From positions 1 through 6,350 of the forward strand of contig CAYXKT010000147.1 in the NCBI GenBank assembly GCA_964465735.1: a DNA stretch of 6,350 nt. The letters are read 5' to 3'. Below the pieces are notes generated by a model that did not search any database, had not been told where the DNA came from, and worked only from the letters and a program-made list of their open reading frames with translations. Position 1 is the stretch's first letter. The number at the start of each line of letters is the position of its first letter. Both the position numbers and the translations under genes were made by a program. This DNA comes from Erginobacter sp964465735 (GTDB lineage Bacteria > Auribacterota > Erginobacteria > Erginobacterales > Erginobacteraceae). Positions 1 through 5,870 of the stretch are shown one piece after another.

Positions 1-25
1 CGTGGGTGTAGCCAGTGAACTTTCT

Positions 26-50
26 CCCCTGCCACACGAGGTGGCAGGGG
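26..50 (+). repeat. A-type hairpin, copy 1
   Basis: A perfect 10-bp stem (CCCCTGCCAC at 26-35, GTGGCAGGGG at 41-50) has a 5-nt loop acgag at 36-40. The leader GTAGCCAGTGAAC lies at 8-20. A T-rich tail (ccgttattttgtttt) follows, so this copy could act as a Rho-independent terminator for + strand transcription entering from the left. That role is inferred; the T tract is interrupted. Confidence 0.85.
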
Positions 51-93
51 CCGTTATTTTGTTTTGGGCGTGGGTGTAGCCAGTGAACTTTCT

Positions 94-118
94 CCCCTGC
101 CACGCGAGGTGGCAGGGG
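94..118 (+). repeat. A-type hairpin, copy 2
   Basis: The stem is CCCCTGCCAC (94-103) with GTGGCAGGGG (109-118), and the loop is gcgag (104-108). The leader GTAGCCAGTGAAC lies at 76-88. The tail is ccgtttgtgtgttttggg. This is the standard form of the unit; it is repeated 300 bp downstream and inverted at the right end. Confidence 0.88.
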
Positions 119-160
119 CCGTTTGTGTGTTTTGGGCGTGGGTGTAGCCAGTGAACTTTC

Positions 161-218
161 GCTCCCCGGGGGTACCTGTCCGGCGAAGCTTCAGCGAAGA
201 CGGAAACCCCGAGGGGGC
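161..218 (+). repeat. D module: long imperfect fold, left copy
   Basis: The leader GTAGCCAGTGAACTT (about 144-158) is followed here by a different structure. My manual fold pairs 161-166 with 213-218 (one G-T pair), 169-173 with 206-210 (GGGGT with ACCCC), 180-182 with 201-203 (CCG with CGG), and an apical CTTC 189-192 with GAAG 196-199 around a 3-nt loop. The core is identical to the inverted copy at the right end (6211-6268). It contains the palindromes CCCCGGGG, GGTACC and GAAGCTTC. No coding potential is seen. Confidence 0.7.
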
Positions 219-227
219 GAAAAGACC

Positions 228-248
228 CCTGCGGCCTCGCGCCGCAGG
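228..248 (-). repeat. B-type hairpin, left copy (minus strand)
   Basis: A perfect 8-bp stem (228-235 with 241-248) has loop ctcgc at 236-240, which reads gcgag on the minus strand. The minus-strand leader is GTAGCTGATGAACTCATTCA (about 268-249). Leader-to-loop distance is 28 nt, as in A and C. The stem sequence differs from A but stays fully paired. Confidence 0.85.
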
Positions 249-294
249 TGAATGAGTTCATCAGCTACCGCCATCCGGACCGCCCCCCCAGACC

Positions 295-315
295 CCCGTC
301 ACCTTGCGTGACGGG
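295..315 (-). repeat. C-type hairpin, left copy (minus strand)
   Basis: A perfect 8-bp stem CCCGTCAC (295-302) with GTGACGGG (308-315) encloses loop cttgc (303-307), which reads gcaag on the minus strand, one change from gcgag. On the minus strand it is preceded by AGCTGATGAACTCATTCA. This copy carries two of the eight differences between the inverted arms: the loop base and one base near the TGAACT motif. Confidence 0.82.
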
Positions 316-344
316 TGAATGAGTTCATCAGCTGAAGCGAGTTC

Positions 345-375
345 CCGACCCCGCACGAGATTGAGGGGCTGTCGG
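345..375. repeat. Possible decayed hairpin unit
   Basis: CCGAC (345-349) pairs with GTCGG (371-375), and CCC (350-352) pairs with GGG (366-368). ACGAG, the loop of A copy 1, sits at 355-359. AGCTGA upstream (330-335) resembles the C-type leader. The stem is broken and spacing is shifted by about 2 nt, so this may be a degenerate relative of the A/B/C family or a chance match. Confidence 0.3.
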
Positions 376-384
376 TTAGCCTGA

Positions 385-489
385 GAACTTTCTCCCCTGC
401 CACGCGAGGTGGCAGGGGCCGTTTGTGTGTTTTGGGCGCGGGTGTAGCCAGTGAACTTACGCTCCCCGGAGGTACCTGTCCGGCGAAGC
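385..489 (+). repeat. Direct duplication of 85-189 (A hairpin plus truncated D module)
   Basis: The 105 bp match 85-189 at a constant 300-bp offset with 3 mismatches that I can see (439, 459, 470). The A stem is 394-403 with 409-418, loop gcgag 404-408. The D module is cut after GCGAAGC at 489, so its 3' pairing arm is missing and it cannot form the long fold. The leader before this copy is diverged (TTAGCCTGAGAACT) but still recognisable. The break at 489 joins a different repeat family. Confidence 0.9.
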
Positions 490-571
490 AATCTGTTTAG
501 CCTGTGATGAGATTGCTTCGTCACTTCGTTCCTCTCAAAGACAAGGTCTATGTGATTTGATGTTTCCGTAG
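485..571 (+). repeat. 5'-truncated GTCATTGCGAG-type palindromic element
   Basis: This stretch matches 5892-5978 in the same orientation at a constant 5407-bp offset, with about 11 mismatches in 87 bp. It keeps the apical stem GAAGCAATCT (485-494) with AGATTGCTTC (510-519), and the tail ACAAGGTCTATGTGATTTGA. The outer 5' arm starting GTCATTGCGAG is absent and replaced by the D module of the other family. The end of the right arm is also altered (tcaaagac against gaaatgac). It looks like a recombined, partly decayed copy. Confidence 0.85.
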
Positions 572-608
572 CGAATAGTTCTTCACAACTCTCTGTCAAT
601 TGTCCATA

Positions 609-623
609 ATGAGTTGAACTCAT
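609..623. promoter_or_regulatory. 15-bp perfect palindrome over the -35 region, candidate operator
   Basis: ATGAGTTGAACTCAT is palindromic around position 616 and overlaps the proposed -35 box (614-619). Its part TGAACTCA (615-622) is also the exact inverse of TGAGTTCA at 646-653, just past the -10 box. This arrangement would suit a dimeric repressor or activator of the operon. The regulator is unknown and the function is inferred. Confidence 0.4.
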
Positions 624-642
624 AATATTATGTTTGTATAAT
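614..642 (+). promoter_or_regulatory. Sigma-70-type promoter for the operon
   Basis: TTGAAC (614-619) and a perfect TATAAT (637-642) are separated by 17 bp. The expected transcription start is near 649-650, about 50 nt ahead of the chosen kinase start codon. The local sequence is AT-rich, unlike the GC-rich genes and repeats around it. No comparable promoter is seen in the 49-base or 15-base gaps downstream, so all three genes probably share it. Confidence 0.6.
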
Positions 643-648
643 AATTGA

Positions 649-659
649 GTTCATTGAAC
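649..659. promoter_or_regulatory. 11-bp palindrome at the expected transcription start
   Basis: GTTCATTGAAC is a perfect inverted repeat (GTTCA, T, TGAAC) at the predicted start of transcription. It shares the half-site GTTCA/TGAAC with the palindrome over the -35 box. Together they look like paired operator sites, but AT-rich promoter DNA yields palindromes by chance. Confidence 0.3.
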
Positions 660-687
660 TTGCCCTGCTGTAACCGATGGGATACCC

Positions 688-693
688 GAGGGG
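688..693 (+). promoter_or_regulatory. Ribosome binding site that sets the kinase start
   Basis: GAGGGG lies 7 nt before the ATG at 701. The in-frame ATG at 677, which would add 8 residues, is preceded only by cttgccctgctgtaaccg with no Shine-Dalgarno match. This favours 701 as the start. Confidence 0.7.
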
Positions 694-700
694 ATACGCA

Positions 701-2530
701 ATGCCAGTGAAAAAAGTTGCGCCGACAGTCAATGCTTCGGATCAGAGTCTTGGGTTCTGGAAAAGTTTTGCCGACAACGATTTTCTCTGTTTCCTGGTCA
801 CCGACAATCAGGGAAAGGTCACCTTCATTAACCGGGCCGGTGAGAAGATGTATGGTTACCAGGCCAAAGAACTGATTGGTCGGGACGTCAGCTTACTATA
901 CCAGGGGATTAAGTTGTATCCCTCGATCGCCAGCCTGGTGATCAGCAATGCGGAAAAGGGCAAGCCCTGGGAGGCGGAGATCTGGAACGTCCGCAAGGAC
1001 GGCAGCAAGTTCCCCATCTGGATCGCCACCCATTACCTGCTCGATGACCAGGGGGACCGGATTGGGGCTCTGAGTATCTCCCGGGATATCAGCGGAGACG
1101 TCAAGGCCCGGGGCCAGGCTCAGTACCTGGCCGGACTGGCCCAGCAGAGCGAACTGGCCCTGATCTCCACGGACCGGGAGGGGGTGATTACCAGCGTCAA
1201 CCGGGCGGCGGAGCTGCTTTTCGGTTACGATGCTGACGAGATGCTGGGCAAGCCGATCCGGATCCTCTATTCCCCGAAAAATCCCCGCAGCAAGATCAAT
1301 AGCCTGATGCGACAGATCGAGGCCGGCCGGGGGTACATCGCGCAGCTCTATCGGCGGCGGAAGGATGGGTCGGAGTTTCTCACCGGACTCTCCACCGCCC
1401 CGCTCTACGACGAGGCGGGGGAGTTGACCGGTTTTCTCGGGATCGGACGGGACATCACCGAGGAAGCGGATGCCCAGGAGCAACTCAGTTATACCGCCGA
1501 ACTGGTCAACCGGGCTCATTTCTGCATCCTCTCCACCGATCGGGATGGGATTATCCGGTCGATCAACCCGGCGGGAGAAAGGATGTACGGTTACTCGGCT
1601 CAGGAGATGATCGGCCGGGACCGTTCCATTCTCTACCAGGGGATTCAGCTGACCCCGGAGAAGTTCCGTCTCCTCCAGAAAAAGATGAAGAAGCGGGAAG
1701 GCTGGGTGACCGAGTTGGAGAATGTCCGCAAGGATGGACAGGTATTTCCTGTCCGATTGGCCACCGCCTATTTGGATGACGAGGAAGGGAAGCGGAAGGG
1801 AGCGGTGAGTATCGCCCAGGACATCACCGAGGAAGTAAAGCTGCGCAACCAGATCATCGAGACCGAGAAGCTGGTCTCCCTGGGGCAGGCGGCGGCCGGG
1901 ATCGCCCACGAGATCAACAACCCCCTCAACGCCCTTTTAAACATTGCCCACATCCTGGCCCAGGAGAAGTGTCTGCGCCAGGAGCCGGAAAAGGCTCAAC
2001 TCCTGGTCGATCTCAAGGCGGAGATCAATCGTCTGGGGCAGTTAACCACCGATTTTATGCAGTTCGCCCGACCTCGTCCCATAGTGAAGGAAGAGGTTGA
2101 CCTCAACCAGGTGATCCGCGAAGCGGCCCGCCTCTTCCGGCTTGATCGGGAGTTCAGCGAAGGGATAACATATATCCTAAAATTGGAGGATCTCGATCCT
2201 CTCCCGGCCGACCCCAACCAGATCAAGCAGGTGATCATCAATATCGTCCGCAACGCCGTCCAGGCAATGAAGGGACGAGGGGAGGTGACCATTTCCTCTT
2301 TCCAAACCGATGAGAAGGTCGGTTTTATTATCCGGGACCAGGGGCCGGGGATCCCCGAGGAGACCCGGGAACGGCTCTGGGAGCCCTTCTACAGTAACAA
2401 GAAACAGGGAAGCGGTCTGGGGATGTCGATCTGCCGCCAGATTGTTAACCAACATCAGGGGGAGATCGGGGTCGAGAGTGAGTCAGGGGTGGGGACGGAG
2501 ATCACCGTCTGCTTCCCTCGGGGTGAATAA
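701..2530 (+). CDS. Soluble triple-PAS sensor histidine kinase (NtrB-like core)
   Basis: A 609-residue cytoplasmic sensor kinase that should autophosphorylate on His403 and pass the phosphate to the regulator encoded just downstream. From the N-terminus it has PAS1 (about 24-133), PAS2 (about 147-257), PAS3 (about 270-380), a short helical linker, a HisKA dimerisation domain (about 387-455) and an HATPase domain (about 505-606). The H-box is GIAHEINNPLNAL. The N-box Asn is N518, the G1 box is DQGPG (546-550), the F-box is EPFY (561-564) and the G2 box is GSGLG (570-574), so all ATP-binding motifs are intact. No signal peptide or membrane segment is visible, so it should sense an internal signal. 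No CXXCH or other cofactor motif identifies the ligand. PAS1 and PAS3 resemble each other more than PAS2. I prefer the ATG at 701 for its Shine-Dalgarno; an ATG at 677 would add 8 residues. The family call is firm; the signal is unknown. Confidence 0.95.
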   Translation: MPVKKVAPTVNASDQSLGFWKSFADNDFLCFLVTDNQGKVTFINRAGEKMYGYQAKELIGRDVSLLYQGIKLYPSIASLVISNAEKGKPWEAEIWNVRKDGSKFPIWIATHYLLDDQGDRIGALSISRDISGDVKARGQAQYLAGLAQQSELALISTDREGVITSVNRAAELLFGYDADEMLGKPIRILYSPKNPRSKINSLMRQIEAGRGYIAQLYRRRKDGSEFLTGLSTAPLYDEAGELTGFLGIGRDITEEADAQEQLSYTAELVNRAHFCILSTDRDGIIRSINPAGERMYGYSAQEMIGRDRSILYQGIQLTPEKFRLLQKKMKKREGWVTELENVRKDGQVFPVRLATAYLDDEEGKRKGAVSIAQDITEEVKLRNQIIETEKLVSLGQAAAGIAHEINNPLNALLNIAHILAQEKCLRQEPEKAQLLVDLKAEINRLGQLTTDFMQFARPRPIVKEEVDLNQVIREAARLFRLDREFSEGITYILKLEDLDPLPADPNQIKQVIINIVRNAVQAMKGRGEVTISSFQTDEKVGFIIRDQGPGIPEETRERLWEPFYSNKKQGSGLGMSICRQIVNQHQGEIGVESESGVGTEITVCFPRGE

Positions 2531-2579
2531 CCCCATTTCAGTTTAACGATCCTTTGACCCGGACAATAGTGAGGAAGAT

Positions 2580-3950
2580 ATGAAAGGCTCAATTCTGGTA
2601 GTTGACGACGACCGCGTTCTCCGAAGCACCCTGGAGAAGATTTTACAACAACAGTCCAGCCATCTAAAGGCCGCGGACGATGGGGAGTCGGCGCTGAAAA
2701 TCCTGAAGAAGCGGTCCTTCGACCTGGTGATCACCGACCTTCGGATGGGAGAGGTGGGGGGGATGGAGATCCTGAAATATATCAAATCTCATCAGCCCGC
2801 CACCGAGGTGATCGTCCTCACCGGATTCGGCTCCCTGGAGACCGCGGTGGAGGCGATCAAGACCGGGGCTTTCGATTACCTGACCAAACCGGTGGAGCCG
2901 GAAAAACTCCTGGCCGCGGCGCGAAACGCCCTGGTCAAAAGCTCACTGGAAGGCGAGCTGAAGCTGATCAAGGATAATTTCCGGAGAAAATACGGACTGG
3001 AGAACATAGTCGGCCGGAGTAAATCCACGATAGAATGTCTTGATCTTTTCCGGAAGATCGCCCCTACTGATAGCACGGTTCTGATTACCGGGGAGACCGG
3101 GGTGGGCAAACAGTTGGCGGCCTCTGCCATATATACTCTGAGCGATCGGGCCGACCGGGCCTTCGTGGAGGTCAACTGCGCCGCCCTCCCCCAGGAGCTT
3201 CTCGAAAGCGAGCTTTTCGGGCACATCAAGGGGGCTTTTACCGGGGCGATGGAGGAGAAGAAAGGACTCTTTGAGGCCGCCGATGGGGGGACAGTCTTTC
3301 TCGACGAGATCGGGGTCGCCCCCGCCATCACCCAGGCCAAGCTGCTCAAGGCGATCGACGAGAGGACCATCCGCAAGGTCGGCTCCATCGAGACCCTCAA
3401 TGTCGATGTCCGGATCATCGCCTGCACCAATCGGGATCTGGCAACCCTGGTCAAGAACGGCGAGTTCCGCCAGGATCTGTTTTACCGGCTCAATGTGCTC
3501 AATATCTATATCCCACCTCTTCGGGAGCGCAAGGAGGACATCATCCCTCTGGTCCGCCATTTTATCCGGTATTACAGGCAGAAGATCGGTAAACCGATCC
3601 CTCAACTCTCCCCGGCGGCCGAAAAGCTTCTTCTCCGCCACCACTGGCCGGGCAACGTCCGGGAACTCAAGCACTCGATCGAGCGGGCGGCGATCCTCTG
3701 CGAAGGTCCGGAACTGCGGCCCCGCGACTTCCAGATCGTCCTCGAGACCTCAGGAGCGGGAGATGGCGAGTTCCTCCCGGGAGATGGAGATTACTCCCTT
3801 GCCGCGATGGAAAGCGCCCATATCGAGAGGGTTCTGGAAGCCTGCGAGGGGAATCAAAGCTTAGCCGCCAGTCGTCTCGGGATCGGCCGCAATACCCTGG
3901 CTGATAAGATCAAGAAATATAAGATCAAGATCTCTCCCAGTATTTCTTGA
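2580..3950 (+). CDS. NtrC-family sigma-54-dependent response regulator
   Basis: A 456-residue regulator, probably the partner of the kinase 49 bases upstream. The receiver domain (about 1-118) has the acidic cluster D9-D11, phospho-acceptor D53, T81 and K103. The AAA+ domain (about 142-372) has Walker A GETGVGK (171-177), the sigma-54-contacting loop GAFTGA (218-223), Walker B FLDE (240-243), a likely sensor I in CTNRD (282-286), candidate arginine fingers R297 and R303, and the WPGNVREL motif (356-363). The C-terminus is a Fis-type helix-turn-helix (about 412-448) with NtrC-like GRNTLADKIKKY. It should bind enhancer DNA and open sigma-54 promoters using ATP. Gln178 follows Walker A where Glu is usual, and Val246 follows DEIG where an acidic residue is common; the catalytic residues themselves are intact. 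The start is supported by GAGGAAG just before the ATG. Target genes are unknown, since I see no sigma-54 promoter in the window. Confidence 0.95.
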   Translation: MKGSILVVDDDRVLRSTLEKILQQQSSHLKAADDGESALKILKKRSFDLVITDLRMGEVGGMEILKYIKSHQPATEVIVLTGFGSLETAVEAIKTGAFDYLTKPVEPEKLLAAARNALVKSSLEGELKLIKDNFRRKYGLENIVGRSKSTIECLDLFRKIAPTDSTVLITGETGVGKQLAASAIYTLSDRADRAFVEVNCAALPQELLESELFGHIKGAFTGAMEEKKGLFEAADGGTVFLDEIGVAPAITQAKLLKAIDERTIRKVGSIETLNVDVRIIACTNRDLATLVKNGEFRQDLFYRLNVLNIYIPPLRERKEDIIPLVRHFIRYYRQKIGKPIPQLSPAAEKLLLRHHWPGNVRELKHSIERAAILCEGPELRPRDFQIVLETSGAGDGEFLPGDGDYSLAAMESAHIERVLEACEGNQSLAASRLGIGRNTLADKIKKYKIKISPSIS

Positions 3951-3965
3951 CCGGGAGTCCGTGTA

Positions 3966-5792
3966 GTGAGCAAGGAAAAGGGGAAGCGGACCGCCGGCAC
4001 CAGAAGGTGGTATCTCGCCCTGGTCATACTGCTTTTCTGTTTCGGAGTTATCTCCCGGTGCGTTTACTTCGTTGAATTCTCTGAGTCTCCCTTTCTCCGC
4101 GCGCCGGTGGTTGACTCGGCGGTTTATCATCATTGGGCGCTGGATATCGTCGCTGGCCGGGGGATGGACCGGGGAACATTTCGGGGGGTCTTCACAATGT
4201 CGCCGGGCTACCCCCTGTTCCTGGCCGCCATCTACCTGCTGGGAGGCGGCGACCCGGTTTACGCGGTTATTGTCCAGGCGCTGATCGGTCTGCTGTCCGC
4301 TTACCTGCTGTATTGGCTGGGGCGCGAGATCTTCTCGCCTCCGGTTGCCCTGATCGCCCTCGGTCTGTATTTCTTCTCCGGGATTTTTATCTTTTATGAG
4401 TTCCTCCTCCTGCTGGCCTCGGTCTATACCTGTTGGAACCTTTTGCTATTCTTCTTTCTTTTCCGCTGGTACCGAAATCCCGCCCCCGGCGGACTGATTA
4501 TAGCCGGCCTGCTGGTGGGGATTACCGCCCTGTTCCGGCCGAGCACGCTGCTGCTTATCCCGTTTATCCTCCCCTGGATCTTTTTTGCCGCCGGGACCAA
4601 TGCCGTTGCTGCCCGCCGCCTGAGCTGGAGATCGCTAAGGACGGCGATGATATTCCTCGCCTGTTGCTTGCTCCCCCTGGCCCCGGCCGCCGGGCGGAAT
4701 TATCTCCGGGGCCAGGATTTCAACCTGGTAACTTTCGCCGGCGGACCCGGTTTTTTGTTGGGTAACGGTCCCGGGGCTAACGGTACGTTGAACATCGAAG
4801 CCTTGCGGTCAGTGGGGGTGCAGACCGCTGATCCGGAGAATATGTTTCGGGTCCTGGCCGGTATCGTCGATGATGCCCGGGGCCGGAAGGCCCGGCCTTC
4901 CGAGATCTCTAACTATTGTTACCGGGCGGCTTTCCAGACTATCGCCGCTTCCCCGGGAGCCTATCTTAAATTATTGCTCCGGAAATTTCTCCTCTTTGTC
5001 AACTCGCTGGAGATCGGCAGCAACTATGATTATTATCTGGCCCGGGATAATTCTTTCGCCCTCCGTCTCGGTTTTCTTAACCTGGGACTGATCTTTCCCC
5101 TGGCTTTCCTGGGGATGATTCTGGGCTGGAAGCAAAGAAGAAAGCTCTATCTGCTCTATGTCTTTACCGGGCAGTTTTTTGTCTTTGCTCTGCTTTTCTA
5201 TGTTATTTCTCGTTATCGGTTCCCGATCCTGCCCTTCCTGTTGCTTTTTGCCGCTTTCGGGGTATGGGAGATGATCGGGTTTCTGCGGCGTGGCCAGAGA
5301 GGCCGTTTCCTGCTCTTTTCCGGGCTGCTGGTTCCGATGTATCTATTGGTAAATCGTGACCCCGACCTTGGCCGATTCTTTAACCCCTATTACAACCTGG
5401 GCGCGGCCTATACGGTCCGGAAGCAATACCAACCGGCTCTCGACGCCTACCGGGAGGCTCTGAAAGTTTCCCCTTCCGATTACCGGATTTATTACAATCT
5501 GGGCAATATCCATTATGATCTGGGGGAATGGGATCAGTCGGTTCAAAATTTTCGGCAAGCCTTGCGGATCAACCCTGGTTTCAGCCTCGCCCGTCACAAT
5601 CTGGCCAGTGCCCTGGCCCGGAGCCACCGTTATACCGAGGCGATCACGGAGTATCGCCATCTGCTGAGGAGCAACTCCGAGGACCCCGAGATTTATTACA
5701 ACCTCAGCCTGATCTATCGCAACCTGGGAGAAGACGAAGCGGCCGAAGCCCATTACCGACAGTACTGGGAACTGGAATTTCAAGATCGATAG
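3966..5792 (+). CDS. GT-C-type membrane glycosyltransferase with C-terminal TPR domain
   Basis: A 608-residue inner-membrane protein resembling the GT39/ArnT/PMT class, which transfers sugars from lipid-phosphate donors on the outer face of the membrane. A first membrane segment (about 15-35) leads to a loop with VVDSAVYHHWA, where D50 fits the conserved catalytic-type Asp of GT-C enzymes, then SPGYPLFLA (79-87). I count about 10-11 hydrophobic segments up to residue 463. SRYRFPILPF (415-424) is typical of the family. A soluble region of about 150 residues (219-366, including one hydrophobic stretch at 225-243) lies in the middle. Four TPR-like repeats follow at about 473-505, 506-539, 540-573 and 574-604, several with a YYNL motif. 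Positive residues at 387-393 and 441-447 predict a periplasmic TPR domain. The GTG start at 3966 has GGGAG 8 nt upstream, and the 15-base gap indicates cotranscription with the regulator. Donor and acceptor cannot be read from the sequence. Confidence 0.88.
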   Translation: MSKEKGKRTAGTRRWYLALVILLFCFGVISRCVYFVEFSESPFLRAPVVDSAVYHHWALDIVAGRGMDRGTFRGVFTMSPGYPLFLAAIYLLGGGDPVYAVIVQALIGLLSAYLLYWLGREIFSPPVALIALGLYFFSGIFIFYEFLLLLASVYTCWNLLLFFFLFRWYRNPAPGGLIIAGLLVGITALFRPSTLLLIPFILPWIFFAAGTNAVAARRLSWRSLRTAMIFLACCLLPLAPAAGRNYLRGQDFNLVTFAGGPGFLLGNGPGANGTLNIEALRSVGVQTADPENMFRVLAGIVDDARGRKARPSEISNYCYRAAFQTIAASPGAYLKLLLRKFLLFVNSLEIGSNYDYYLARDNSFALRLGFLNLGLIFPLAFLGMILGWKQRRKLYLLYVFTGQFFVFALLFYVISRYRFPILPFLLLFAAFGVWEMIGFLRRGQRGRFLLFSGLLVPMYLLVNRDPDLGRFFNPYYNLGAAYTVRKQYQPALDAYREALKVSPSDYRIYYNLGNIHYDLGEWDQSVQNFRQALRINPGFSLARHNLASALARSHRYTEAITEYRHLLRSNSEDPEIYYNLSLIYRNLGEDEAAEAHYRQYWELEFQDR

Positions 5793-5870
5793 GCAATACG
5801 CGGGTACTATAGCCTTCAATCTTCAACCGAATAACCTGAATAGAGTCTGAACGAAAACCCCGAAAACCAG

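Larger units (their letters stand above)
1..159 (+). repeat. 68-bp tandem repeat array of A-type hairpin units
   Basis: Units start at 1, 69 and 137, an exact 68-bp period. Each begins CGTGGGTGTAGCCAGTGAAC. The first two run through a GC-rich hairpin and a T/G-rich tail ending TTTTGGG. The third keeps only the leader (to about 159) and then switches to the D module. The period is not a multiple of three and no reading frame runs through the array, so it is non-coding. Copies 1 and 2 differ in the loop (acgag versus gcgag) and in the tail (ttattttg versus ttgtgtgt), so they are not simply a recent or artefactual duplication. The window begins inside the array, so its full length is unknown. 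Confidence 0.9.
85..333 (+). repeat. Left arm of a 249-bp inverted repeat
   Basis: This stretch matches the reverse complement of 6096-6344 without gaps; paired positions sum to 6429 throughout. I count 8 mismatches by eye, about 97% identity. The module contains one A hairpin, the D fold, one B hairpin and one C hairpin. A and D read on the + strand, while B and C read on the - strand. The two arms flank the whole three-gene operon. They could recombine to invert it, but no transposase or recombinase lies between them. Confidence 0.93.

Noticed and set aside
1..489. CRISPR array
   Set aside because: Repeats are 68 bp apart but near-identical throughout, with no unique spacers, and no cas genes are present.
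1..489. Integron attC sites
   Set aside because: There are hairpins, but no paired RYYYAAC and GTTRRRY core sites at the stem bases and no integrase or cassette structure.
261..623. 120-residue open frame on the minus strand
   Set aside because: It runs across repeat units and the AT-rich promoter region, has no recognisable domain, and its content is explained by the hairpin repeats.
100..700. Sigma-54 promoter upstream of the operon
   Set aside because: TGGCAGG in the A hairpins recalls the -24 half, but no GC/TTGC element follows at the required distance there or elsewhere in the flank.
896..1909. 337-residue open frame antisense to the kinase
   Set aside because: Long antisense frames are common opposite GC-rich genes with strong codon bias. 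The product has no family features, and the sense strand encodes a clear kinase.
2554..2584. Promoter in the gap between kinase and regulator
   Set aside because: TTGACC is present, but the only -10-like sequence is 19 bp away and overlaps the start codon.
701..3950. PrsK/PrsR pair of exopolysaccharide and PEP-CTERM loci
   Set aside because: The kinase lacks the membrane segments and GAF domain expected of PrsK, and no exosortase or other locus partner is present. A generic NtrB/NtrC-like label fits better.
5793..5870. Intrinsic terminator directly after the glycosyltransferase
   Set aside because: No stable stem followed by a T run occurs between the stop codon and the palindromic element.
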